A stretch of DNA of 64,000 nt from NCBI RefSeq assembly GCF_014692675.1, contig NZ_JABFCZ010000020.1, positions 1-64,000 of the forward strand, given 5' to 3'. The notes under the pieces are model-generated. The model was not told the origin of the DNA. It worked only from the letters and a program-made list of their open reading frames with translations, and ran no database searches. Of this stretch, positions 43,914-52,346 are shown piece by piece; the first letter of the stretch is position 1; every line of letters begins with the position of its first letter. The position numbers were made by a program, and so were the translations under genes. This DNA comes from Roseibium aggregatum. Its GTDB lineage: Bacteria; Pseudomonadota; Alphaproteobacteria; Rhizobiales; Stappiaceae.

Positions 43914-44020
43914 GTCATCCCGGCCAAGCGCAGCGCGAGCCGGGACCGGCGAGCCACCAGAACTTCGAAATCAGGTGGCTCGCCGGTCCCGCATCTTCGC
44001 TTCGCTTCGTGCGGGATGAC
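43914..44020. repeat. Palindromic repeat element, GTCATCCCG...CGGGATGAC type
   Basis: A 107-base element with ends GTCATCCCG (43914-43922) and CGGGATGAC (44012-44020). Inside are perfect 17-base inverted arms, GGGACCGGCGAGCCACC (43942-43958) and its complement (43974-43990). Its ends and the adjacent AAGCGnAGCG segment are shared with the element at 8958-9084. It occupies most of the 280 bases between the RimK-like gene and thrS. Confidence 0.78.
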
Positions 44021-44068
44021 GATTGAGAGGTTGCTTTCGTTGACAGGTCTTGCCCCCTATAAATCCTG

Positions 44069-45532
44069 TCACCTGCTCTCCAGCCGCTTCAGGTACCAGC
44101 GGATCAGCTGGTCCCAGACGATGTCCTTTTCCGCTGAATCCTCGCAGCCGTGGTCGAGGTTCGGATTATCGTTGACCTCGATGACCACGACCCGGTCGCC
44201 GATCTGTTTCAGGTCGACGCCATAAAGCCCGTCCCCGATCAGGCGGGCCGCACGAATGGCGGTTTCCACGACGGCGGGCGGAGCCTCGGCGAGCGAGGTG
44301 GACCGGAAGCTGCCTTCCACCGACTTCTTGCCGTCCTCGTGGCGCACGATCTGCCAGTGCTTCTTCGCCATCAGGTACTGGACGGCAAACAGCGGCTCGC
44401 CGTCGAGCACGCCGATGCGCCAGTCGAACTCGGTCGGGCAGTATTCCTGGGCCAGGATGATGTCGCTGTCCTCGAACAGCTCCTTCAGCTTGTCCCGGAT
44501 CGCCTCCTCGCCCGTCACCTTGAACACGCCCCGGCTGAAGGATCCGTCCGGGATCTTCAAGACCACCGGAGACCCGAGCCGGTCTTCCAGCTGGTCCGCC
44601 TCCTTCAGCGAGGACAGGATCACCGTCTTCGGCGTCGGCACCCCGTGCGCCTCCAGGAGTTCGGCCAGATAGACCTTGTTGGTGCAGCGGATCATGGAGA
44701 CCGGGTCGTCGATCACCGGCATGCGCTCCTGCACAGCGCGCCGGGCAAAACGGTAGGTGTGATTGTCGATATTGGTGGTCTCGCGGATGAACAGGGCGTC
44801 GTATTGGGCAAGCCGGTCGAGATCCCCCTTGCCGATCGGCACCAGTTCCACTCCGTGCCGGGCGGCAACCTTTGCCATGTATTTCAGCGACGAGATGCTC
44901 GACGGCGGCAGCTCCTCCTTCGGATCGGAGAGCACGGCGAGCGCGTATTTCATCACGGCGCGCTGTTTCGGCGCCCGCCAGGGACGGTGGGTGTAACGCT
45001 CCAGCGCTTCGATCAGGAAGGTGCGGCGGGCCGCATCCAGCTCGGTAATCGCCAGCGGCCGGATCCGGCGGATCGCCCGCCACTCTCCCGGCTCGACCGT
45101 GACCTCGAGAATGGGTGTCCGGTACCAGTCGAACAACAGCCGCGCGAAAGGCTCCAGCTGCTCGTTGCCGGCCTGCCCGAGACAGACGGTGATCCTGGAA
45201 ATCTCCTCCGCCGCCGCGCCGATCTTGCGAAAGCACTGGTTCAGGCTGTTTTCCAGTTCCGGCAGGGCATGATTGTAAAGCTGCTTGCGCGACAGCTCGA
45301 TCATGGTCTCCACGCTCGGCAGCACCCGGTGCTGGCGCGCCTCGGCCAGCAGCGAGGCATAGTAGCCGGCGCCCTGATAGGCATAGGAGCGGGAGAAGTT
45401 CAGGATGTTCGGATTGATACCGGTAAACAGCTTCGGCCGCATCAGGTAGTCCCTGACGGTCATGACCTTGTGCGGCGTATCCGCGTTGGAGATGTCTTTC
45501 AGGTTATCGACGAGAATGACCCAGGTCGGCAT
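44069..45532 (-). CDS. RimK-like ATP-grasp ligase with RLAN N-terminal domain
   Basis: A 487-residue protein. Residues 1 to about 260 match the RimK-like ATP-grasp N-terminal (RLAN) domain: MPTWVILVDNLKDISNADTP, HKVMTVRDYLMRPKLF and NPNILNFSRSYAYQGAGYY. The C-terminal ATP-grasp domain contains PVVLKIPDGSFSRGVFKV, ILAQEYCPTEFDWRIGVLDG and LYGVDLKQIGDRVVVIEVND NPN, the ATP/Mg2+ site. ATP-grasp ligases join a carboxylate to an amine, often adding amino acids to a peptide. A GNAT-C39 gene lies upstream on the same strand, separated by a palindromic element; a radical SAM gene precedes that. The substrate is unknown. Confidence 0.85.
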   Translation of the reverse strand: MPTWVILVDNLKDISNADTPHKVMTVRDYLMRPKLFTGINPNILNFSRSYAYQGAGYYASLLAEARQHRVLPSVETMIELSRKQLYNHALPELENSLNQCFRKIGAAAEEISRITVCLGQAGNEQLEPFARLLFDWYRTPILEVTVEPGEWRAIRRIRPLAITELDAARRTFLIEALERYTHRPWRAPKQRAVMKYALAVLSDPKEELPPSSISSLKYMAKVAARHGVELVPIGKGDLDRLAQYDALFIRETTNIDNHTYRFARRAVQERMPVIDDPVSMIRCTNKVYLAELLEAHGVPTPKTVILSSLKEADQLEDRLGSPVVLKIPDGSFSRGVFKVTGEEAIRDKLKELFEDSDIILAQEYCPTEFDWRIGVLDGEPLFAVQYLMAKKHWQIVRHEDGKKSVEGSFRSTSLAEAPPAVVETAIRAARLIGDGLYGVDLKQIGDRVVVIEVNDNPNLDHGCEDSAEKDIVWDQLIRWYLKRLESR

Positions 45533-45536
45533 GGTT

Positions 45537-45799
45537 ATACCAATCGTGGTTGATTATGACGCATCTGACCGCGTTTTCGGCGCGGTCGGCTAGGAGCGCT
45601 TTGCAGGGCGATGTGGGACATCGGCCAATAAGCGGGACAACGTCCGGGCGCGGTGAAAACGCGGCCTTCGGTGGACCTGACCTGTCCGCCGGACTGCGTT
45701 GCGCCGCTTGCCCGACCAGGCGGGTCGCGCTGCGCGACGCGCCTAGCCGACAAACAGGTCAGGTCCATCAGATGTGCCATAATCAACCACGATTGGTAT
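45537..45799. repeat. MITE-like palindromic element between GNAT-C39 and RimK-like genes
   Basis: A 263-base inverted-repeat element. The left arm reads ATACCAATCGTGGTTGATTA (from 45537). The right arm is its complement ending at 45799; pairing continues with few mismatches through CATCTGA and GTCGGCTAGG. It starts 5 bases before the RimK-like ATG. On the other side it runs into the coding end of the GNAT-C39 gene and supplies its last codons and TGA. It has no coding capacity, as expected of a non-autonomous element. Confidence 0.78.
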
Positions 45800-46925
45800 T
45801 TTCCTTCTTGAGAAGAACTTGGGCACGGACAGCCGTCCGGCCCCATCGCGCCATGCGCTCGAATTCCGCATCCGGGATCGGCAGGTTCGCCGCATCCGCC
45901 GGGCTTTCGTGCCGCTCGTGTTCCAGCCAGGGATCGTGAATGATCAGGTGGCGTTCGTCCTGATCGTGCACAAGGATCCAGTGCGGAACCTTCTGGCCGA
46001 ACATGCGGTAGCCGGAGATAAGCACGATCGCCACCGCGCCTTCGGCCACCTTCGCCGCCAGTTCCCGGGCGGTCAGCGGCTGGTCCGACGCGGTCACGCC
46101 CAGAGCCTGCGCATCCCGCCGGTAGCCCTCCTGAACCAGACGCATCACCTCCCGCTTTTCCGGATCGCGCACCGAGGACAGGAACAGCGGCTCGTCCGGC
46201 GACAGCCGCACCTCCGCCTTCAGCCCCTTCCGCGCCGCCGCCGTCGCCAGCCCGAACGGCCCGCAGCCGCCGTGCCCGGAGGCAAGATAGATCGTCGTCG
46301 CCTCACGCCAGAGCGAAAGCTCGGTCAGGGTATCGGTCGGAAAGTCGCTGTCGAACTGCTTTGCCGCCATGATCAGGCAGGCCGGACCGCAGGTGAATTC
46401 CGTGGTCTGCGCGTAATAGGGCGCGCGGCCGCGGCCTAAACCGGGGTCATGACCCGGACCGTGCAGCAGCTTTTCCATCCGAAGCGCCGTGCAGCCGTCC
46501 TCGTAATAGTCGGGAACCTGCCCGCAAGGGCGGTAGCCCGAGGCACGATAGAGACCGATCGCGGCCTCGTTGTCCTGACGCACCTCGAGGCGAAGCACGA
46601 TCCGCTCTTCCTCGAAGGCGGCGCGCTCGCTGGCCGCAAGCAGGCGCCTCGCAACCCCTGATCCGCGGCAGTCCGGATCGACCGCCAGAGAATAGAGCCG
46701 GGCCAGCGCCGTGCCGCTGCGCAGTAGGATCAGCGCATAACCGACGATCCTGTCGCCGGTATCTGCCACAAGGAGGCGCGCGGTCGAGCGTTCCAGAAAC
46801 CGCCGGAAACTGCGCCGCGACACGCGGTCGGTTTCAAAACAGCGGTTTTCCAGTGCGACCAGGCCGTCCAGATCGCTCAGGCCGGCCTCTCGTATTATGA
46901 TTGGATCATCAGCTTCGTCGGGCAA
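45783..46925 (-). CDS. GNAT acetyltransferase fused to a C39-like peptidase domain
   Basis: A 380-residue fusion. Residues 8-155 are a GNAT domain with the acetyl-CoA loop LAVDPDCRGSGVARRLL and LRLEVRQDNEAAIGLYRASGY. Residues 168-375 form a C39-like papain-fold domain with C179 in TTEFTCGPACLIMAAKQ and the His in VPHWILVHDQD. Such fusions are known next to RLAN/ATP-grasp genes. Together they are proposed in the literature on amidoligases to make or trim a modified peptide. The start is probably the TTG at 46925, directly after an in-frame TGA; no good ATG exists. The last residues (NTNRG) and stop are encoded by the palindromic element. Confidence 0.82.
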   Translation of the reverse strand: MPDEADDPIIIREAGLSDLDGLVALENRCFETDRVSRRSFRRFLERSTARLLVADTGDRIVGYALILLRSGTALARLYSLAVDPDCRGSGVARRLLAASERAAFEEERIVLRLEVRQDNEAAIGLYRASGYRPCGQVPDYYEDGCTALRMEKLLHGPGHDPGLGRGRAPYYAQTTEFTCGPACLIMAAKQFDSDFPTDTLTELSLWREATTIYLASGHGGCGPFGLATAAARKGLKAEVRLSPDEPLFLSSVRDPEKREVMRLVQEGYRRDAQALGVTASDQPLTARELAAKVAEGAVAIVLISGYRMFGQKVPHWILVHDQDERHLIIHDPWLEHERHESPADAANLPIPDAEFERMARWGRTAVRAQVLLKKENTNRG

Positions 46926-47107
46926 TCATTCGGTCCCGGAAACCCGGCGGATATGAACCGGGAAAATTGAACCTTCCTGCCGGCAATCGGGCGGTCGAAA
47001 AAAGACTCGCTGGCTGCCGCCGGCAGCGACAGCCTCAATACTCCTATCGCGCGGTTCTGTCTTGCGAAAAACGCAAAAGCCGGCAGCGTCTAATCCATTT
47101 TGAGCGA

Positions 47108-48886
47108 TCAGCCGACGACCTTCGCGCGGTCCTTGCCCGTCTGGCGCAATTCGGCGTCGCGTTTGGCCTTGGCGACCGCTTCCTGACCCCCCCGGGTTTC
47201 CGTCATCATGGACAGATCCTGCTGATTGTCCTGATCCACCGGCGTCAGCGCCAGGTCCGTATAGGTCTTGCGGTCCGGCGCCCGCTTGACCGCCTTGTAG
47301 CGCCAGTAGAACCGGGCGACGTTGCTCACGATCGCCCAGTGCTTGGAAACGATCTCGGTGAGATAGCGGGGATAGAAGACCAGCGGATTTTCGATCGGCA
47401 GGCCCGAGCGGCGGTCGGTGCGCACCTTGATCCGGAAATAGCCGCCTTCCAGCGGATGGACGCCCTCGTAGCGGACCATCAGCCAGAACCACATCATCAG
47501 GAACAGCTTGTTGCCCGGCCGGCCTTTCGGATGGGCGGCGGCCCGGCGCAGCACCGTCGTGACGTGGTCCATGCTGTAATAGCTGTCCCAGGCGGACCGG
47601 TAGGCGTCCTCCCATTCGGCGTCCGACATGACCGGGTGATGGCTGACCCGGTGGTTGAGATCGTATTTGTTAAGATCCGGATCCATCCAGATGCCCTTTT
47701 CCAGAAGCACCTTGTGGTCTTCGGAACCAGGCAGCGGCGTCAGGAAGAAGAACTCCAGCAGGTCGAGCGGCAGTTCCTTCTTGATGATCTCGATGTCGCG
47801 CAGGACGGATTCCTTGGTGTCCCCCGGGAAGCCGATGATGTAGCCGGCATAGGTGGTCGCGCCGTGGTCGCGCCAGGCGAGCAGCATCTCGCGGTATTCG
47901 GTGATCTTGTTCTGCCGCTTCTTGGCGGCCATCAGGTTGTCCGGGTTGATGTTCTCAAGCCCGATGAACACCCGGTTGACCCCGGCCCGCGTCGCCTTCT
48001 CGATGAAGTTCTTGATCCGGTGACAGAGCGTGTCGACCTGGATGATGAACTTGATGTCGAAGCCCTCTTCCTCGCGCAGGTAGATCAGCCGGTCGAACAG
48101 TTCCTCCCAATGGCGGTTGCGGGCGAAATTGTCGTCGGTGATGAAGAAGCGGTTGATCTTCTGGGCGTAGTTGTCGCGGATGATCCGCTCCAGGTCGTCG
48201 GCGGAGCGGAACCGGCTCTTGCGCCCCTGCACGTTGATGATGGTGCAGAAGGAGCACTGGAACGGGCAGCCGCGTCCCAGATCGAAACTGGAATGGGAGC
48301 CGGCGGTAAACTGGATGTGCTTCGACGGCAGGATCGGCGTCGGCTCGCCATCGAGCGACGGCAGGTCCGACATGAAATTGTAGATCGGCTTGAGCTCGCC
48401 CGCATAGGCATGACGGAAGACATCGTCCAGGCGCAGATCCTCCGCCTCGCCGGCGAAGAAGGTGATCCCCATCTTCTGCGCGTCCACCATCTCCTGCGGC
48501 ATTTCCTTGAGCATGGACATGCACCCGGAAACGTGGAAGCCGCCGATGGCGACCGGCAGATCCGCCTTCAGGAATTTCTGCGCCAGGTCGACCGCGCGCG
48601 GAAACTGGTTGGACTGCACGCCGACCAGGCCGATCAGGGCCTTGCCGCCGGACTGCCGGATCATGCGGATGATCTTCGCCGGCTTCACCCGCGTGTTGGT
48701 CTCGTCATAGGTGTGCAGGTGGATCCGCACATCCGGGCCCAGCGCCTTCCGCTCGATCGCAGCCTCGGCAAGGCCGTTCAGGCAGGCAAGCGTATTGGAG
48801 GGGATCGCGGAACGCAGCCATTGGATCGGATAGCCGTCGTCGTCGTAATGCGTCGGCTTGATCATGATGAAATGGAGGTCTTCCAC
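47108..48886 (-). CDS. B12-binding-type radical SAM protein
   Basis: A 592-residue radical SAM enzyme. The N-terminal part (about 25-160) resembles the cobalamin-binding Rossmann domain, with IGLVGVQSNQFPRAVDLAQK and IGGFHVSGCM. The [4Fe-4S] motif CxxxCxxC is C207, C211, C214 in GRGCPFQCSFCTI. LENINPDNL and AGYIIGFPGDTKESVLRD follow, as in the Elp3/MiaB-like barrel. The C-terminal 150 residues are extra and contain hydrophobic stretches. The chemistry cannot be assigned. It is followed on the same strand (182-base gap) by the GNAT-C39 and RLAN genes. Confidence 0.85.
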   Translation of the reverse strand: MEDLHFIMIKPTHYDDDGYPIQWLRSAIPSNTLACLNGLAEAAIERKALGPDVRIHLHTYDETNTRVKPAKIIRMIRQSGGKALIGLVGVQSNQFPRAVDLAQKFLKADLPVAIGGFHVSGCMSMLKEMPQEMVDAQKMGITFFAGEAEDLRLDDVFRHAYAGELKPIYNFMSDLPSLDGEPTPILPSKHIQFTAGSHSSFDLGRGCPFQCSFCTIINVQGRKSRFRSADDLERIIRDNYAQKINRFFITDDNFARNRHWEELFDRLIYLREEEGFDIKFIIQVDTLCHRIKNFIEKATRAGVNRVFIGLENINPDNLMAAKKRQNKITEYREMLLAWRDHGATTYAGYIIGFPGDTKESVLRDIEIIKKELPLDLLEFFFLTPLPGSEDHKVLLEKGIWMDPDLNKYDLNHRVSHHPVMSDAEWEDAYRSAWDSYYSMDHVTTVLRRAAAHPKGRPGNKLFLMMWFWLMVRYEGVHPLEGGYFRIKVRTDRRSGLPIENPLVFYPRYLTEIVSKHWAIVSNVARFYWRYKAVKRAPDRKTYTDLALTPVDQDNQQDLSMMTETRGGQEAVAKAKRDAELRQTGKDRAKVVG

Positions 48887-49144
48887 GCTCTACTCTCCAC
48901 CCTGTCGGGTTTTCCGGATGTTTCTCAGGCGACCCTCGCACCCGCTTGACGATGGGTCAATGCATATAACGGAATTCCGGAGACAGACAACACCACGCAC
49001 GTCATGCACTGTTAGAAAGACTCATGTAGCGCGATGATTGACCTACGGCAATTTGACAGCCAGCATTGGGTCTAGAGAATTTTGCGGAGTACCCGGTCAC
49101 GGGCGAACGGCGCTCGGAGGTTTTCGCGCCGAAGGAGGGACGTC

Positions 49145-49849
49145 ATGAAAGACCGCATTGTCATGGTCACAGGCGCATCGGGAAACCTCGGCAGCGCCGT
49201 CGTCGATACGCTTCGGCCCTCGTGTACGGGTATCGTCTGCGTGAATTACAGCGGCGAAGCCACGGAACAGCTTGAGCTTGGCGCCGACGGAAAAGCCGCG
49301 CTGCTCACGATCGGCGGCACCGACACCTCCAGCCCGGAAGCCTGCCAGACCGCGGTCGACAAGTGTCTTGCCGCCTTCGGCAGGCTCGACGGGCTCGTCA
49401 ATACGGTCGGCGGGTTCGGCATGGGCCCTGTCGATGACGACGGCATCGCGCTGTGGGAAAAATTCATGTCGATGAACGCAAAGACGGCCTATTGCATCAG
49501 CGCCGCCGTGCTGAAGCCCATGCAGGAGGCGGGCTTCGGACGCATCGTCCACATTGCCGCCGCCCCAGGTCTGAAGGCCGGCGCCCGGCAGGCGGCCTAT
49601 GCCGCGTCCAAATCCGCCGTCATCCGCCTGACGGAAGCGATCGCGGCAGAAAACCGCAAGCACGGCATCTCCGCCAACTGCATTCTGCCCGGCACCATCG
49701 ATACGCCGCAGAACCGGGAGGCGATGCCGGATGCGAACACCGATACCTGGGTCAAGCCGGAATCGATCGCCCGGCTGATCGCCTTCCTCATGACGCCGGA
49801 AGGCGGCGTGACCACCGGCGGCGCAATTCCTGCAACCGGCAAGGTGTGA
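49145..49849 (+). CDS. Short-chain dehydrogenase/reductase (SDR)
   Basis: A 234-residue classical SDR. The cofactor motif is VTGASGNLG (TGxxxGxG), then LVNTVGGFG in place of NNAG. The catalytic segment has H553-like context IVHIAAAPGL followed by QAAYAASKSAVIRLTEAIA (YxxxK). The C-terminal NCILPGTIDTPQNREAM is typical. The Ser before YxxxK is replaced by Ala/His context, so activity should be tested. GGAGGGACGTC precedes the ATG. It is 6 bases upstream of the small membrane protein gene and probably in the same operon. Confidence 0.85.
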   Translation: MKDRIVMVTGASGNLGSAVVDTLRPSCTGIVCVNYSGEATEQLELGADGKAALLTIGGTDTSSPEACQTAVDKCLAAFGRLDGLVNTVGGFGMGPVDDDGIALWEKFMSMNAKTAYCISAAVLKPMQEAGFGRIVHIAAAPGLKAGARQAAYAASKSAVIRLTEAIAAENRKHGISANCILPGTIDTPQNREAMPDANTDTWVKPESIARLIAFLMTPEGGVTTGGAIPATGKV

Positions 49850-49855
49850 CCGCCC

Positions 49856-50071
49856 ATGCTGTCATTGTCCGATCCCGTTGCACTGGGCCTCGCCATCTGG
49901 GCCGCGATCGGCCTTGTGACAGGGGTCGCGTTTCTTCTTTACGGCATCGACCGGATCGATGAGGCGGCCGAGGGCGCCTATGCGGTGCGGCCGCTGCTGC
50001 TTCCCGGGATCGTTCTTCTCTGGCCCCTGGTTCTGTGGCGCTGGCGGGTCCTGTCGAAAAGGAGCCGCTGA
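49856..50071 (+). CDS. Small membrane protein, 71 residues
   Basis: Two hydrophobic segments (LAIWAAIGLVTGVAFLLYGI and LLLPGIVLLWPLVLWRW) joined by a short acidic loop IDEAAEGAYAV. No family recognised. Its TGA overlaps the ATG of the next small gene, and it lies in a compact set of membrane genes around a Rieske protein, so it is likely an accessory subunit of that complex. Confidence 0.75.
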   Translation: MLSLSDPVALGLAIWAAIGLVTGVAFLLYGIDRIDEAAEGAYAVRPLLLPGIVLLWPLVLWRWRVLSKRSR

Positions 50072-50235
50072 TGCAGCGCAGGCACCGACGGGCCCATGCC
50101 GCCATCTGGACGCTGCTGGCGATTGTCCTGCCTGTGGCGCTGGCCGTCATTTTTCTGAGCTACCCCAGGCTTTCCAGGGATGCGCCGGCCATCCGGCTGG
50201 ATGAACCGGGCAAGACGGCGGCAGGGCAGTCATGA
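50071..50235 (+). CDS. Small single-pass membrane protein, 54 residues
   Basis: A basic N-terminus (MQRRHRRAHA) is followed by one transmembrane segment (IWTLLAIVLPVALAVIFLSY) and a short polar tail. The ATG at 50071 overlaps the stop of the gene upstream, and the stop overlaps the start of the Rieske gene. The tight overlaps are the main evidence that this very short frame is real. Confidence 0.72.
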   Translation: MQRRHRRAHAAIWTLLAIVLPVALAVIFLSYPRLSRDAPAIRLDEPGKTAAGQS

Positions 50236-51320
50236 GCGTTTCCTATCAGCCGGTCATCTGGAACAGGACCAAGATCATCTACGATGCGGTGCTGATCGTG
50301 GCGATCGTCGCCTATGTCCTCATTTTCCTGAAACTCGGGCCGATGCTCTCGCCGGCGATGGCGGAAACCAATCCGCCCATCTTGAGGATGCGGGCCTTCG
50401 GGTCTCTTGCCCTGATCCTGCTGACGGTGGTGCTTGCGATCGGACCACTTGCCCGGCTCGACGTGCGCTTCATGCCGCTTCTTTATAACCGCCGCCATTT
50501 CGGCGTGATGACCGCGATCGTCGCCGCCACCCATGCCTGGTACGTGCTTGCCTGGTATTTCGCCTTCAGCCCGACGCCGCAATTGCTCGCGCTCTTCACC
50601 AGCAACACCAGCTTCGCCCAGGTTTCCGGTTTTCCCTTCGAGCTGTTCGGCGTGTTCGCGCTGACGATCCTTGCCGTTCTTGCCGCGACCAGCCACGATT
50701 TCTGGCTCTCCTTCCTGTCGCCGGCGATCTGGAAGGCGATCCACATGAGCGTCTATGCGGCCTATGCAGCCGTCGTGCTTCACGTGGCGCTCGGGGCGCT
50801 TGCCGACGGCAGGAATGCGGCCCTCGGCGTCTTCCTGTTCGCGAGCCTCGGAACCTTGTGCGCCCTGCATCTGATCGCCGGCAGGCGGGAGCGGGCTGCC
50901 GACAAGGCCGGTTCGCCAGAAGTCGACCGGACGGGTTGGATCGACATCGGCGACGTCAGCGAGATCGCGGAAAACCGGGCGATCATCGGGGCCGCCCCCG
51001 GCGGCGAGAGGATTGCCGTCTTCCGCTCGAAGGGAAAGCTCTCTGCCATTTCCAATGTGTGTTCGCATCAGAATGGCCCGGTCGGCGAAGGCAAGGTCGT
51101 GCTCGGCCTGGTTACCTGCCCCTGGCACGGCTACCAGTATCGGCTTGAGGACGGCTGTTCGCCGCCGCCCTTCAAGGAACGCATCCGCAAGTACCGTGTT
51201 GCGTTGTCCGGCACCCGGGTTCTGGTCGATCCGGAGCCCTTGCCGCTCGGAACCCGCTTGGAACCGCTTGCCATCCCCGAAGACACGCTCGCGGCCCCTG
51301 CCGCGCCGAGCGGAGGCTGA
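50232..51320 (+). CDS. Ferric reductase-like transmembrane domain fused to a Rieske [2Fe-2S] domain
   Basis: A 362-residue fusion. Residues 15-215 hold six hydrophobic segments with His residues placed as in cytochrome b-type ferric reductase domains: H101 in AATHAWY, H171 and H184 in KAIHMSVYAAYAAVVLHVALG. Residues 235-330 are a Rieske domain with C277-S-H279 and C296-P-W-H299 as cluster ligands. Electrons could pass between haem and the [2Fe-2S] centre within one chain. Small membrane proteins overlap it on both sides, which points to a multi-subunit membrane redox complex of unknown partner. Confidence 0.85.
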   Translation: MSVSYQPVIWNRTKIIYDAVLIVAIVAYVLIFLKLGPMLSPAMAETNPPILRMRAFGSLALILLTVVLAIGPLARLDVRFMPLLYNRRHFGVMTAIVAATHAWYVLAWYFAFSPTPQLLALFTSNTSFAQVSGFPFELFGVFALTILAVLAATSHDFWLSFLSPAIWKAIHMSVYAAYAAVVLHVALGALADGRNAALGVFLFASLGTLCALHLIAGRRERAADKAGSPEVDRTGWIDIGDVSEIAENRAIIGAAPGGERIAVFRSKGKLSAISNVCSHQNGPVGEGKVVLGLVTCPWHGYQYRLEDGCSPPPFKERIRKYRVALSGTRVLVDPEPLPLGTRLEPLAIPEDTLAAPAAPSGG

Positions 51321-51322
51321 CC

Positions 51323-52087
51323 ATGCTGAAACCACCGGAGCGCGGCTTCTTCGTCGGCTATTTCAAGAAGGTGCCTGCCGACATCCGCAGGCTGATGCTG
51401 GTCTTTATCGCAACTTTCATAGGGACCTTCGCCGCCGCCGCCTTCGTCCTGGCGCTGGACACGGACAGCCCGGGTTCGGGATCCTTTGCCGGGCCGCCGC
51501 CCGAAGGCGAGATCACCGGAACCATCGACCTGTTGCCCTACCCCGTCCTGCGGGTCGCGGCATCCCCGGGCTCGCCGGCACGGGCGATCATGCTGGCCGG
51601 AACCGGAAAGTTCGGTGTGTCGGACCGGGCGGAGAAGCTGAAAGGAAAATCGGTCGTTGTCGGCGGTTTTTTCGTCAAGCGCGGCGATCTTGAGATGCTG
51701 CTGGTCGGCGGCAAGATGAAGGCGGAGGATGAACAGCCGGCGGACCTGCCGGTGCCGCAAGCCCCCGAAGACCTTGGCCGCTGGCGTCTGACCGGAGAAA
51801 TCTGCGACGGAAAATGTGCTGCCGGCGCCATGCGCCCGGGCACGGGCCTTGCCCACAAGGCCTGCGCCAACCTGTGTATCAGCGGCGGCGTGCCGCCCGT
51901 CTTCGTCTCCACCGCGCCGGTTGAAGGACGCAGTTTCTTCCTCATGGCGTCTGCCGATGGCGGACCGATGCCGGCGTGGCTTTTGAACAAAACCGCCATC
52001 CCCGTGGTGCTGGAGGGCCGTGTCGAGCGCCGCGACGATCTTCTGGTCTTCAAGGTGGACGGGCAAGCAAAGGACGGCGGAACATGA
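51323..52087 (+). CDS. Membrane-anchored protein with conserved Cys/His motif
   Basis: A 254-residue protein with one N-terminal transmembrane segment (LMLVFIATFIGTFAAAAFVLAL) and a large exported part. The core (about 60-130) looks like a small beta domain. Then comes C161-x3-C165, MRPGTG, H178-K-A-C181-x3-C185-ISGGVPP. This Cys/His set could bind a metal or haem. I do not recognise a named family. It starts 3 bases after the Rieske gene and its end overlaps the next gene, so it is part of the same complex or its assembly. Confidence 0.75.
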   Translation: MLKPPERGFFVGYFKKVPADIRRLMLVFIATFIGTFAAAAFVLALDTDSPGSGSFAGPPPEGEITGTIDLLPYPVLRVAASPGSPARAIMLAGTGKFGVSDRAEKLKGKSVVVGGFFVKRGDLEMLLVGGKMKAEDEQPADLPVPQAPEDLGRWRLTGEICDGKCAAGAMRPGTGLAHKACANLCISGGVPPVFVSTAPVEGRSFFLMASADGGPMPAWLLNKTAIPVVLEGRVERRDDLLVFKVDGQAKDGGT

Positions 52088-52290
52088 GCGAAAAGACGAA
52101 ATCGCCCGTCAGGCACCTTGTCGGGCTGACCGCAGCCGTTCTTGCCCTGGCCGTTATCCTGTGGGCTTGGCAGGACGGACTGAATTTCCTGAACGGAACG
52201 GTTTTTTCCGAATTGCGCTATCTGGCGTTCGCCGGCTTCGTCGTGGTGTTTCTGACCGCCGTCAACAAGGTGATGGACCGGTTTTTTTAG
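52084..52290 (+). CDS. Small membrane protein, 68 residues
   Basis: Two hydrophobic segments (LVGLTAAVLALAVILWAW and LAFAGFVVVFLTAVNKV) with a short loop. The ATG at 52084 overlaps the stop of the preceding gene. It is the last gene of the redox-complex operon; the AT-richer islet begins just after it. Confidence 0.75.
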   Translation: MSEKTKSPVRHLVGLTAAVLALAVILWAWQDGLNFLNGTVFSELRYLAFAGFVVVFLTAVNKVMDRFF

Positions 52291-52346
52291 ACAGAACCTG
52301 AAAAAAGACTAAGTAACTATACGATCGACATTATTTAAATCAGCGA

